Source of the DNA: Alphaproteobacteria bacterium
GTDB lineage: Bacteria; Pseudomonadota; Alphaproteobacteria; UBA8366; GCA-2717185
Assembly: GCA_028822585.1 (NCBI GenBank)
Contig: JAPKDL010000006.1
Coordinates: 1 to 64,000 of the forward strand
Direction of reading: 5' to 3'
Length of the DNA stretch: 64,000 nt
The notes below the pieces were generated by a model. The model made no database searches and was not told the DNA's origin. It saw only the letters and a program-made list of their open reading frames with translations. A program made the translations under genes and the position numbers. Shown here one piece after another: positions 23,884 to 33,190 of this stretch (position 1 is the stretch's first letter; the number at the start of each line of letters is the position of its first letter).

Positions 23884-26148
23884 TTAGGATACAGCGTCCA
23901 ACCCCGCCAACACTTTTGGCGGCGACATGGGCAAATCTTGCAAACGTAAGCCTGTTGCACTCTCGATTGCATTCGCGACCGCCGCCATGGGCGGTGCGAT
24001 TGGTACTTCACCGACACCACGAACGCCATGGGGGTGCGCATCGTTGGGAACTTCAACCACGACCGCCTCAATCATGGGCAAATCTGACGCGACTGGCATA
24101 CGGTAATCCAGGAAACCTGGGTTCTGCATTTGCCCATCATCACCGTAGATGTATTCCTCATTCAACGCCCAGCCAACGCCCTGCGCCACACCGCCTTGAA
24201 TTTGCCCTTCGACATAGCTGGGATGCACTGCACGTCCAACATCCTGGACCGCCGTATAGCGCAGGATTTCGACGCGGCCCGTATCCGGGTCAACTTCAAC
24301 GTCACAAATATGCGTCGCGAACGCGGGGGCAGCGCCTTGGGCGTTGATAGAAATTTGCCCCGCAATCGGACCACCGGTCGCCGCCGCCTTCGCTGCTAGA
24401 TCCGCCAAAGACAACGGTTCGAAATCACCTGCGTTGGATCCAGCTGGACTTGCCTCACCGTTTTCCCAAACGACCGCGTCCAAATCAATGTCCCAAATTT
24501 TCGCTGCACGTTCGCGTAGCGTCAGTATCACCTTTTCAGCAACCTGGGTCACCGCCATACCAGCGGCGAATGTGACTCGGCTGCCACCGGTCGTCGCACT
24601 GATGCCAATTGCGTTGGTGTCGCCGATTTGCGCACGCACTAAATTGTAATCAATGCCTAGCATTTCCGCGGTGATGTTAACCATGGACGCGCGGCTCCCC
24701 CCGATATCGGGGTGTCCGGTGATAACCGTCACCGTACCATCTTCGTTGACATGAATTTGAGCGCTGGATTCACCGCCGACGTTAAACCAGAATCCACTGG
24801 CCACGCCCCGGCCCTGGTTCGGACCCAACGGCGCGCTGTAATGCGGATGCCTCTTTGCGGCGTCCAAGGTTTCCACAAACCCAATTTTGCGAAACGTCGG
24901 CCCGTAAGCGGCGCGGGTACCTTCCTTCGCGGCGTTCTTTAACCGAAACTCCACTGGATCTAGGCCCAATTTGCGAGCGAGTTCATCTATTGCGCTTTCA
25001 ACCGAAAAGGCCGCAATGGGTGCCCCAGGTGCCCTATATGCATTACTTTTGGGTCGGTTCATCACCACGTCATACCCAATCGCCTGCACATTTTCGATTT
25101 CATACGGCGCGAAGGCGCAAGACGCTGCCGGGCGTGCGGGCGACCCTGGGAAAGCGCCTGCCTGAAACCGGAATGTCGCAGTTGCAGCCGTGATTTTCCC
25201 CTCTTTCGTGGCACCGATTTTTACAGTATTCCACGAGCCGGACGTTGGCCCTGTCGCTAAAAAAACTTCCTCCCGCGTCATGACCATCTTAACTGGAAAC
25301 CCAGAGATACGCGCCATGATCAAAGCCAGCGGCTCTAAATAAACAATTGTTTTCCCACCAAAACCACCGCCGATTTCAGCTGGAATCGCGCGAATATCCG
25401 CAACATTCAACCCTGTCATTATGGCGGTTGCGCTGCGAACCATGAAATGGCCCTGGCTACTGCTCCAAATAGTCGCTTGGCCATCCTTGGCGACGCTGAC
25501 CAGGCACGCGTGTGGTTCAAGATAACCCTGATGCACCGGTTTGGTTTTATAGGTGCGTTCCACGATGACATCAGCCGCCGCGAAACCCGCGTCTAAATCA
25601 CCAAGTTTGAATTCAAGCCGGCTGGCGACGTTCGATGCGCTTTCCGGTTTTGGGTCGACCCCACCGGTGCGCAGGAAGTCATGCAACACGGGCGCATCCG
25701 GCTTCATCGCATCTTCTACGTCGATAACATGAGGAAGAATTTCATATTCAACCTCAATCAACGCCAAAGCGTCCTGCGCATTTTTAACCGATGTCGCCGC
25801 AACAGCAGCCACAGCGTGCCCCGCATACAACACTTTGTCCCGCGCCAAAATATTGCGGCTAACAAAACGCATGTCCGCCGGACCGACCATGACTGGCGTG
25901 TCCAAAGGAAATTCAACCATATCATCCGAACAAATCACCGACTTGACCCCCGGCGCCGCTTTGGCCTTCTCCAGGTTGATGGATATTATCTTGGCGTGCG
26001 GATGTGGACTACGGAGCACTTTGCCCCACAACATTCCCGGTAGATTAAAGTCCGCGCCAAAGGTCGCACGTCCGGTCACCTTATCGGCACCATCCGGGCG
26101 AATCGTACGCTTGCCAATCCATTTGTTGTCCATGCTGCTACCGTCCAT
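23884..26148 (-). CDS. Xanthine dehydrogenase-family Mo-binding subunit (aldehyde oxidase-like)
   Basis: GGGAG upstream favours ATG 26148 over 26175; 754 residues. Seen: GKRTIRPDGADKVTGRATFGAD at the N-terminus, VIVERTYKTKPVHQGYLEPH, SSQGHFMVRSATA, EIGGGFGGKT (the G-G-G-F-G-G Mo site), YRAPGAPIAAFSVE, and GVRGVGEVPIAPPMAAVANA, whose Glu is the catalytic base. The CO-dehydrogenase Cys signature AYxCSFR is absent, so it is an aldehyde- or heteroaromatic-type hydroxylase. The usual 2Fe-2S and FAD subunits are not in the window, so partners must lie elsewhere. About 280 empty bases separate it from the UGSC partner gene downstream. Confidence 0.9.
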   Translation of the reverse strand: MDGSSMDNKWIGKRTIRPDGADKVTGRATFGADFNLPGMLWGKVLRSPHPHAKIISINLEKAKAAPGVKSVICSDDMVEFPLDTPVMVGPADMRFVSRNILARDKVLYAGHAVAAVAATSVKNAQDALALIEVEYEILPHVIDVEDAMKPDAPVLHDFLRTGGVDPKPESASNVASRLEFKLGDLDAGFAAADVIVERTYKTKPVHQGYLEPHACLVSVAKDGQATIWSSSQGHFMVRSATAIMTGLNVADIRAIPAEIGGGFGGKTIVYLEPLALIMARISGFPVKMVMTREEVFLATGPTSGSWNTVKIGATKEGKITAATATFRFQAGAFPGSPARPAASCAFAPYEIENVQAIGYDVVMNRPKSNAYRAPGAPIAAFSVESAIDELARKLGLDPVEFRLKNAAKEGTRAAYGPTFRKIGFVETLDAAKRHPHYSAPLGPNQGRGVASGFWFNVGGESSAQIHVNEDGTVTVITGHPDIGGSRASMVNITAEMLGIDYNLVRAQIGDTNAIGISATTGGSRVTFAAGMAVTQVAEKVILTLRERAAKIWDIDLDAVVWENGEASPAGSNAGDFEPLSLADLAAKAAATGGPIAGQISINAQGAAPAFATHICDVEVDPDTGRVEILRYTAVQDVGRAVHPSYVEGQIQGGVAQGVGWALNEEYIYGDDGQMQNPGFLDYRMPVASDLPMIEAVVVEVPNDAHPHGVRGVGEVPIAPPMAAVANAIESATGLRLQDLPMSPPKVLAGLDAVS

Positions 26149-26324
26149 GCCAAACTTCTCCCTTTTCAGAACCACCCTTGAACGGACGGCGCTCCCACTA
26201 AATTTTCATAGAATTGCTTACGCGCTTGAGAAACCAAGTGCGAATATGTTTAAAGATCATTCTATCATGATAATCCGGTCAAGGACATGCGCCAATTTTG
26301 GGACTTGTCTAAACCCTTGCCGCC

Positions 26325-27974
26325 TTATCGTCGCAGAAGGAAATCTGCCGCAGCGCGAAGATCGGCGAACCGCGCCGTCGGTTCGCACCCCCCGGTCTCA
26401 CCAGGCGTCGAATTTCCCGACGCCACAAGAATTGAACACAATCCGGCAGCGTTCGCACCAGCGACATCGGTAGCCAACGTATCGCCGATCATTACAATTT
26501 CGTCCCGTGCTATCCCCAGAAGGTCGATTGCATACTTAAAAATTTCCGGCTTAGGTTTTCCGACGACCGTTGCCTGAACGCCAGTAGCGGCTTCAAGAAA
26601 CGCAATAACGGAACCGGTTTCAGGTTCCGGCCCGCCTGTCGTCGGGATCACAACGTCCCCGTTACTGGCGATCAATCGCGCGCCGTTGGCCACATATCGC
26701 ACCGCTGATATTAAGTCCGAAATTTTCATATCTAATTCGATGCCGACGACAACGAAATCAGGCGACTCACTTTCTACCGCACCTGCGTCACGCAGGGTTT
26801 GGCGAAGCACCGCACTACCCACGGCGTGTATTTTGGGTTCAGCATCCTGTGTCAAAAGATAACGAGCGGTCGCAACACCCGACGTAACGATGTTGGAGGC
26901 GTTGATGTCAAACCCCATACCACGCAACTTCCCGGCGTAATCATCCGGCGTGCCACGTGCGTTATTGGTCAGACACACAACGCCAATTCCATGCGTTTGA
27001 AGATCACGCACCGCCTCGACCGACCCGTCAATGACTTGCGCGCCGCGAAACAATACGCCGTCCATATCCAAAACGACGCCGTTTATGGCACCCCCAAATT
27101 TCAAATGCATTTCCATGCGGCCCGGAATTGGGGATGGTGGACGCGGCGGCGTCCAATGCATATTAAGCCCCCGCACCGGCGCTTGATACGTCATAGAATC
27201 GTTGCCATGGGCGCGCCAATGGACCTGGTCGTCTATATCAATTTCCGCCCAAGCGCCCGATGCTTCCGTCTGTGTCGTATAGCTTTCGGTAAGTGATTGC
27301 AGCGTCAAATACCGAATGCCATCAATCGTGCTGCTGTCATTCCAATGGACATGCCCCGCGACGCACATAACGACATTGCCTGACGCTTCAATTATCTCTC
27401 GGGCATCGGTCGTATGTTGTACCGTTGAAGAGGCCGTGTGATTTTGAAAATAGTAATTTCCAATCATGGCGCCATTATTTAACGGTATATGGGTGAAAAT
27501 TATCGATGGATGAGCCGTCTTCTCCAAATCCTTACTCAGCCATTCAAGCGCAGATTCAGACGGCGTGATGTTTGTCGCATAGCCGTGCGACAGGTCGAGT
27601 TGCCAAAAAATTAAATGCCACCCCTTCAAGTCAAAACTGTGGCTGGCGAGAGAGCAACCAAGAATCACTTCGTTCTCTTCACGAGAAAGATAATGCAGAT
27701 CATGATTACCTAAAAGATGCTCGTGGCGGGTTTCCATACCTTCAAAAACTGACATCACGTCCCGCATCAATCCCAAATCCGTATCGTGATCCACATTGGA
27801 AATCCGGTCGCCTAAATCAACCACAAGATCGACATCAAGTTTTGACACTCGGTCGCGGAAATCTTCGAGCAACGGCACGGCTAACGCACCCAACTTCGTA
27901 AACCGCGTTGGGCCGTGATGAATGTCGGTGACAACCGCCAATTTTATTTTTTTTGCCACGCTAGTTTCTTTCAT
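26325..27974 (-). CDS. Calcineurin-like phosphoesterase fused to a NagD-type HAD phosphatase
   Basis: ATG 27974 (KLAVVTDIHHGPTRF follows) is preferred to the long track start; 549 residues. Residues 1 to about 265 carry metallophosphoesterase motifs: D-x-H (DIHHG), GDRISN, GNHDLHYL, FTHIPL and GHVHWN. From about 290 follows a HAD-IIA domain: DMDGVLFRGAQV (nucleophile DxD), CLTNNARGTP, KPKPEIFKYA and IGDTLATDVAGANAAG. Both active sites look complete, so the protein could remove phosphate in two steps, for example from a cyclic or diester compound and then the monoester. That is inference. Divergent from the CaiB gene at 28108, with 133 bases between starts. Confidence 0.88.
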   Translation of the reverse strand: MKETSVAKKIKLAVVTDIHHGPTRFTKLGALAVPLLEDFRDRVSKLDVDLVVDLGDRISNVDHDTDLGLMRDVMSVFEGMETRHEHLLGNHDLHYLSREENEVILGCSLASHSFDLKGWHLIFWQLDLSHGYATNITPSESALEWLSKDLEKTAHPSIIFTHIPLNNGAMIGNYYFQNHTASSTVQHTTDAREIIEASGNVVMCVAGHVHWNDSSTIDGIRYLTLQSLTESYTTQTEASGAWAEIDIDDQVHWRAHGNDSMTYQAPVRGLNMHWTPPRPPSPIPGRMEMHLKFGGAINGVVLDMDGVLFRGAQVIDGSVEAVRDLQTHGIGVVCLTNNARGTPDDYAGKLRGMGFDINASNIVTSGVATARYLLTQDAEPKIHAVGSAVLRQTLRDAGAVESESPDFVVVGIELDMKISDLISAVRYVANGARLIASNGDVVIPTTGGPEPETGSVIAFLEAATGVQATVVGKPKPEIFKYAIDLLGIARDEIVMIGDTLATDVAGANAAGLCSILVASGNSTPGETGGCEPTARFADLRAAADFLLRR

Positions 27975-28107
27975 AATTTCAGGACGACACCCTACGCAGG
28001 GAAGCGGAAGCTTACAATAATACAGAACCTGCTTTGGTTTGCCTTTACACCTTGGTTCATGGAAACTGTGTCCGGACATTATATTAATTCGCGGCTAGAG
28101 AGGTTTT

Positions 28108-29307
28108 ATGAGCACGCCACCATTGGACGGAATTCGGGTCTTGGATATCGGCACATTAATCGCGGGCCCGTTTGGAGCGACGTTACTGGGCGATTTTGGC
28201 GCTGAAATCATCAAGGTTGAACAACCCGGGCCTGGCGACGCTCTTCGCGGCACACCAGTAGATGGCGAAGCGGCCCGCCCAACGGGATGGCGCGTCGATG
28301 CGCGAAACAAAAAATCAGTGACGCTCAATTTGCGTGTTAAGGAAGGTCAGGAAATCCTCTATGATCTAGTTCGAAAATCAGATGTTTTGTTTGAAAATTT
28401 CACCCCTGGAACATTGGAAAAATGGAACATCGGCTGGGACGTTCTGCATAAGATCAATCCAAATCTGATCATGGTGCGCGTATCCGGGTACGGTCAAACC
28501 GGCCCATATTCTAAACGCTCCGGGTACGACCGCATCGCGCTGGGGTTTTCAGGTTATATGTATCCGACAGGTTTCCCAGACCGTTTCCCAGTGCGGCCCG
28601 CCTTTCCCACCGCCGATTACAACACGGGCACCTTCGGTGCTTACGCCGCAATGTTGGCGTTGTACGAACGCGATATGCGCGGTGGCGAAGGTCAAATGAT
28701 CGATCTCGCGCTCTACGAACCACCCTTCCGCATCACCGGGAACCTTCTCGCCAACTACAACGCAACTGGTGAAATTCGCGAACGCATCGGCAACCGAAAC
28801 CCAACCTTTTCACCCGCCGGCACCTTCGAGACCAAGGATGGTCGGTATGTGCAAATCGCAGCAGGTGGTCAAAATGTATACCAGCGGCTCATCGCCGCCA
28901 TGGAGATGCCTGAATTAGGCACGGATCCACGGTTCTCGGTAAGTCGGGAACGCATCGCGCACGCTGATGAGTTGGAGCAAATTTTAGCCGACTGGATCGG
29001 CGCTCACGATTACGCTGTCATCGAAAAAAGGTTGGTCGGCGGCAACGTTCCGTTTGGCGGCATCTACACGCCCGCCGACATCGTCGTTGATCCGCATTAT
29101 CAGGCCCGCGATAGCTTCATCACCGTGGAAGACCAGGATGACGGCCCCATGGCGATGCCCGGCGTCATTCCCAAACTCATGGGCACGCCCGGGAAAGTTA
29201 CATCCACCGGACCCAAGCTCGGTCAACACAACGACGAAATTTTTAAAGGCCTGCTCGAGAAGAGCGATGACGAACTGTCCGTGCTTTCAAAGGGTGGCAT
29301 TATTTAA
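28108..29307 (+). CDS. CaiB/BaiF-family CoA-transferase
   Basis: Encodes 399 residues. Seen: IRVLDIGTLIAGPFGATLLG, FGAEIIKVEQPGPGDALRG, ARNKKSVTLNLRVKEGQ, ENFTPGTLEKWNIGWDVL and the catalytic Asp at residue 170 in FPTADYNTGTFGAYAAM. Belongs to the same superfamily as the gene at 20595 but to a different branch, with a shorter catalytic loop. GAGAGG precedes ATG. Downstream lies a broken acyl-CoA carboxylase gene, so the two may once have formed one CoA-dependent pathway. Confidence 0.92.
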   Translation: MSTPPLDGIRVLDIGTLIAGPFGATLLGDFGAEIIKVEQPGPGDALRGTPVDGEAARPTGWRVDARNKKSVTLNLRVKEGQEILYDLVRKSDVLFENFTPGTLEKWNIGWDVLHKINPNLIMVRVSGYGQTGPYSKRSGYDRIALGFSGYMYPTGFPDRFPVRPAFPTADYNTGTFGAYAAMLALYERDMRGGEGQMIDLALYEPPFRITGNLLANYNATGEIRERIGNRNPTFSPAGTFETKDGRYVQIAAGGQNVYQRLIAAMEMPELGTDPRFSVSRERIAHADELEQILADWIGAHDYAVIEKRLVGGNVPFGGIYTPADIVVDPHYQARDSFITVEDQDDGPMAMPGVIPKLMGTPGKVTSTGPKLGQHNDEIFKGLLEKSDDELSVLSKGGII

Positions 29308-29349
29308 TGACGTCGGCGCATTCCGACGTTAGGTAACAAAGAAGATTTC

Positions 29350-30083
29350 ATGTCAATTTTAAAATTTCTACTCGCCAACCGTGGCCAGATCTCCATCCGT
29401 GTGATGCGCGCGGCGGCGGAGTAAAGAATTCAAACAGTCGAAATTCATTCAGAAGACGACGAGGCCACTCTATATGCATCAAAGGCCAACGCGTCCTAGC
29501 CAATAACCGGAAATATCTTGGCGGGGCCATCGACTTGAACGGTGCCGACAAGGGCTCGCGGTTCATGCAGTTGCGCGACGCCCATGACATTCCGACCCTG
29601 CATTTCTGCGACACGCCGGGTATCATGGTCGGGCCGGAAGTTAAAATAGGCTCTGGTCCGCCACGCCAATCGGATGTTTGTCACCGGTGCCAATCTCACC
29701 GTGCCGTTTTTCATCATTATCCTCGCAAAGCTTATGGGCTCGTCGTGATCATCATGGCGAGCAGCGCCTACAAGGCCGCCTATTTCTGCGTCTCTTGGTC
29801 CACCGAACAATTCGGCGGCATGGGCCTGGAAGGGGCGGTCAAGCTGGGCTATCGCAATGATCTAGCAGCCATCGAAGACCCGGAAGAGCGCTTGGCAAAA
29901 TGCGAGGGAATGGTCGCTAAATTATACGACAACGGCACAGCCATGAACCAAGCCTCCTATTTCGAATTCGACGACACGATAGAACCGGCTGATACCTGGA
30001 GGTGGGTGGTAAATCTGTTGAAATCCATCCACCTTGCGCCTAAACGCGAAGGCAGGAACGGCCCCGCCGCCGACACGCCGTAG
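29350..30083 (+). pseudogene. Fused acyl-CoA carboxylase (biotin carboxylase + carboxyltransferase) pseudogene
   Basis: ATG 29350 reads FLLANRGQISIRVMRAAAE then TAA; the same frame continues IQTVEIHSEDDEATLYASKAN, which is the start of biotin carboxylase. At about 29491 it joins, in another frame, ANNRKYLGGAIDLNGADK, LHFCDTPGIMVGPEV (carboxyltransferase), then after a shift ALVRHANRMFVTGANLTVP, and after another shift STEQFGGMGLEGAVKLGYR to the end at 30083. The biotin-carboxylase core, the biotin carrier and the first carboxyltransferase half are deleted. The 182-residue track ORF 29535-30083 is therefore not a real protein. The intact ancestor would exceed 1000 residues. Confidence 0.85.
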
Positions 30084-30132
30084 AGAAGCGAATTCATCCT
30101 AAATAACAATTTATTAACAGAAGATTACATCA

Positions 30133-31392
30133 CTACGGTCCCAACTTATCGCGATATTGTATCACCACATCGTCAAGATCCGGGAACCGCGTCTTCACAT
30201 CGATAGGCCGCACACCGAACAATGCTGGATTGTGTGGCAAATCAGGCTCCTGGCCAGCCGCCAAATCTTTCGCCAGCTTTATCAGGATGCGTCTTGCGGC
30301 AATAACGGCGATATCCGACGTCCCCAGATATTCGTTCTCCCGATCCACTATGGGCCCCATACTCTCAACAATCGCCCTGTCCTGATTGTTGACGCCCGGC
30401 ATACCGGTGGCGCTGCCTCTTCGTTGCAGGTCCCGGTCCACCATGTATTCATTCGACTTGTTGGTTTCCGGAATGAACGTGCCGGGAAATGTTTTTGGCG
30501 CCGCACCCAGCCCGGTTTCCAGAAAATCCGTATCTTTTTTCGTCATTGGCGCATCCGGGTTGAAAGACGTGCCAAAAACCATTGTGTGTTCATCATCAAC
30601 CGGAATATACGCCCGCGACGAGATCGGAAATATTGGCTGTGGGATAATCGAATTACTGGGCAAAACCCATTGTGTGATGCGCCAGTTATAAGCGTCATCA
30701 TCCATTTTTCGTTGCGATCCGTAATAATATCCGTAGTCGGAAACGCGGACGTCCAGACTTGGCATGCCGTCCTTTTGCCAATTGGCGTGTGCTTCAGAAA
30801 GCCCCGGCGACAACGTAGCCGTGTCGTTTTCGCGATGCAGGAACGTGGTGTGGCACGTGTCGAGTTCGCCTTCCAGGCCTTGCATGTAATTTGCGTTGTA
30901 GAGCCATTTTTTCTGCCAACGATGTGCTGCAGGCAGCATCGCCCATTCAAATTCCGGTAAAGGCGGCTTTCGATCAGGAGGTCCCATGTAGACCCAGATA
31001 TAACCTCCCCACTCTTTCGCGGGGTAAGATTTGATCCGAACCTTGTGCTTAAAGTCGGTTTCAGCCCTCTCGTTTGGCATGTCGACGCAATTCCCATCAA
31101 CGTCAAATTTCCAACCGTGATACACGCATCTAAGCCCGCAGCCTTCGTTGAGGCCATAGAATAGAGAAGCCCGACGGTGCGGACACCGTTCTTCCAGGAC
31201 TCCGATTGTTCCGTTTGTGTCCCGAAATGCGACCAAATCCTCCCCTAAAAGACGCAATCGGACCGGATCGCAATCAGGCACCGGCAACTCTTTAGGAACC
31301 ATCGCGGGCATCCAGAACCGACGAAACAGTTCACCCATTGGCGCGCCCGGCCCAACCCTACAAAGTAAGTCGTTGTCCTCTGGATTCAGCAT
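30133..31392 (-). CDS. Rieske oxygenase, phthalate dioxygenase-like large subunit
   Basis: Encodes 419 residues. Seen: Rieske [2Fe-2S] ligands C70-x-H72 (ERCPHRRASL) and C89-x2-H92 (CVYHGWKFD), then the mononuclear iron motif D178-x2-H181-x4-H186 (ELDTCHTTFLH). Length and motif style fit the alpha-only phthalate 4,5-dioxygenase/LigX/vanillate-demethylase group, which hydroxylate or demethylate aromatic acids. A reductase is required and none is encoded nearby. Transcribed with the TauD gene just upstream (22 bases). The Pht5-like protein at 10754 could belong to an aromatic pathway with it, but the distance makes this speculative. Confidence 0.9.
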   Translation of the reverse strand: MLNPEDNDLLCRVGPGAPMGELFRRFWMPAMVPKELPVPDCDPVRLRLLGEDLVAFRDTNGTIGVLEERCPHRRASLFYGLNEGCGLRCVYHGWKFDVDGNCVDMPNERAETDFKHKVRIKSYPAKEWGGYIWVYMGPPDRKPPLPEFEWAMLPAAHRWQKKWLYNANYMQGLEGELDTCHTTFLHRENDTATLSPGLSEAHANWQKDGMPSLDVRVSDYGYYYGSQRKMDDDAYNWRITQWVLPSNSIIPQPIFPISSRAYIPVDDEHTMVFGTSFNPDAPMTKKDTDFLETGLGAAPKTFPGTFIPETNKSNEYMVDRDLQRRGSATGMPGVNNQDRAIVESMGPIVDRENEYLGTSDIAVIAARRILIKLAKDLAAGQEPDLPHNPALFGVRPIDVKTRFPDLDDVVIQYRDKLGP

Positions 31393-31413
31393 ACTGCTCT
31401 CAATTTCTGTAAA

Positions 31414-32382
31414 TCATCCCAAATAAAACGGTCGCCCGGACTCGCGCAGCCAGATCCGCACAAGATGCCGGCGCCGTTCGGGTTCAGGCCAATCCCGGAA
31501 TGACGTACGGCGATGTCCCAATCGTTTGTTGTTCACAATCTGTATTTGCCCGCGTTCAAACTGGAATGTCTTGCCAAGCCCTTGACGTTCCGACGCCTTC
31601 ACCAAGGCGTCAATCGCCGCGCGTGTGGGCGCATCCATATCTTCGTGTTGCAATTCAAAGCCATGTTCCACGCGGCGCGGCGAAAAGCAGGCGTAGAGCC
31701 GCTCCCCATCCGACTCGAAGACTGGTTTGATCGACACCTGATTGTCATCCGGCGCATGTTCCATCTGGCGGTCAAAATAAAACGGTTCGTAGAGGCGCGG
31801 CAGAACGTCGGAAAATTCCGATAGCAAGATATTGTAAACCGTCTCCAAACTGACCAGTCCACTCACCCCGCCCTTTTGCGCGGTTTGCAAACAGAACAGC
31901 GCGACGAAATCCGGTGGCAGATTAAAGGCGTTATCGGTATGATAACTCTGTCCACCATTGGTTTTGGACGAGCGGACACCGCTCCCCGGCAACGCCTTCT
32001 TGCCCGTATCAATGACATCGTAAATTATCGCGCCGTCCCATTTCTGAGCGACGGGGCGGCTGACCATGGACATCAACAACCAATACAGTTTTTTCGCCAC
32101 ATCAGTGTCCAAACGGTCCACTGGCACGCGGTCGATAATGGCGAAACCAATGCCGTTGTATATCTGCGCGTGCGCCTGCGCCATCGCCGCGCGGCAGGCG
32201 GGCAAGTCGAAATCGTCAGGCATAAGGACTTCGACTGGCAGCGGGTTATCCCTCAACTCCGCTGCGGCCTGGTCCAGTTCCGCTAAACAAGCCCCGTCAA
32301 GGTCTATGCGCCCCTCGTCCGTCAACAGCGTTTTCGCATCCCACGTCATCGGGCTGGAAAAGGGTTGTTCAAGCATCGTCAC
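31414..32382 (-). CDS. TauD/TfdA-family dioxygenase
   Basis: Encodes 322 residues. Seen: proximal ligands in QSYHTDNAFNLPP (H-x-D), distal His in IVNNKRLGHRRTSFRD, and the C-terminal arginines PERRRHLVRIWLR that bind 2-oxoglutarate. The distal block N-N-x-x-x-x-H-x-R-x-x-F-x-D is typical of the clavaminate-synthase/GBBH-like branch of the family, unlike the W-D-N-R/C type of the other copies here. AGGTGA precedes a GTG at 32382; ATG two codons later is equally possible. Probably co-transcribed with the Rieske oxygenase. Confidence 0.88.
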   Translation of the reverse strand: MTMLEQPFSSPMTWDAKTLLTDEGRIDLDGACLAELDQAAAELRDNPLPVEVLMPDDFDLPACRAAMAQAHAQIYNGIGFAIIDRVPVDRLDTDVAKKLYWLLMSMVSRPVAQKWDGAIIYDVIDTGKKALPGSGVRSSKTNGGQSYHTDNAFNLPPDFVALFCLQTAQKGGVSGLVSLETVYNILLSEFSDVLPRLYEPFYFDRQMEHAPDDNQVSIKPVFESDGERLYACFSPRRVEHGFELQHEDMDAPTRAAIDALVKASERQGLGKTFQFERGQIQIVNNKRLGHRRTSFRDWPEPERRRHLVRIWLRESGRPFYLG

Positions 32383-33190
32383 AATTATTCACCTATCTCG
32401 TTCCGTTCACAACTTTGCTAAACCGTACGAACTTAGCGCCATCTGTGTCAATCGGTGCCAAGCTCAATTGATGGATGCAAACACTTCGCCCTTCAAACTC
32501 TTAGTCCAGTGCAGCATTCCTTCCTTTTAACACCTTCGCCTTACATAATTAGAAAATTATTCCATAGATATTCCCTGAACTATTGATGAATCTCGATCAG
32601 CACTTCCGCAGGCGTTTGCATGGATGTAAATTTTGCTATGGCCCTCGAAATTTTGAGTTATCCAGAAGGGAAAAATCTCGTTGGGTTAACTTGCAATGTC
32701 CTGATTGAGCTTTGACTGGCGCGACGCTGAAACGTACTAACGTTTTTGAATCGCGGGATGAGTTACACGGATGTTGGGACAGCTCTTCATTCAGGCACGG
32801 AGCATCGAAAGCTCCAATCAGTGTCACGCAAACTTGATATGGCTAACAGAGGATTTTCATCAAGCCCTATGGCGCTCTCCTGAAACCCTGCTCGTCGATG
32901 GGGTCAGAGCTATACTCGTATGTGGGAAGTGCTCACTGTCGACGCTGGGCGTACCATTGCTCTGTTGCAGTTCATTGAAGTCCTGTAGGGTTTCGGAGTC
33001 CAATGTGTGATAGAAATAAAAGTGCCCTCACCAACTCCACCCTATTCGGACTTTAACCAAGTACTAGTAGAATTTGCTGGATTTAAAAAATGTTTTGCAT
33101 CGGCTCAAGTCACTTAATTTTCCCTGTTACATAAGCACGCCTTCCCCCTTGCTTGCTACACGACAAAAACTTTAAAGGAACGCGCATCTC
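32383..33190. other. Intergenic stretch, no recognisable gene
   Basis: About 800 bases between divergently oriented TauD and CoaE genes. ORFs of 60-80 codons (32771-33010 plus, 32636-32827 minus) have no recognisable domains and no ribosome-binding sites. It may contain decayed coding DNA too degraded for me to identify. Confidence 0.45.

Noticed and set aside
29535-30083. Intact 182-aa carboxyltransferase
   Set aside because: It crosses frameshifts relative to the carboxyltransferase pattern (about 29640-29760 reads correctly only in another frame) and lacks most of the enzyme.
32771-33010. 79-aa ORF in the 32.4-33.2 kb gap as a gene or transposase remnant
   Set aside because: No recognisable motif, no ribosome-binding site and no terminal inverted repeats.
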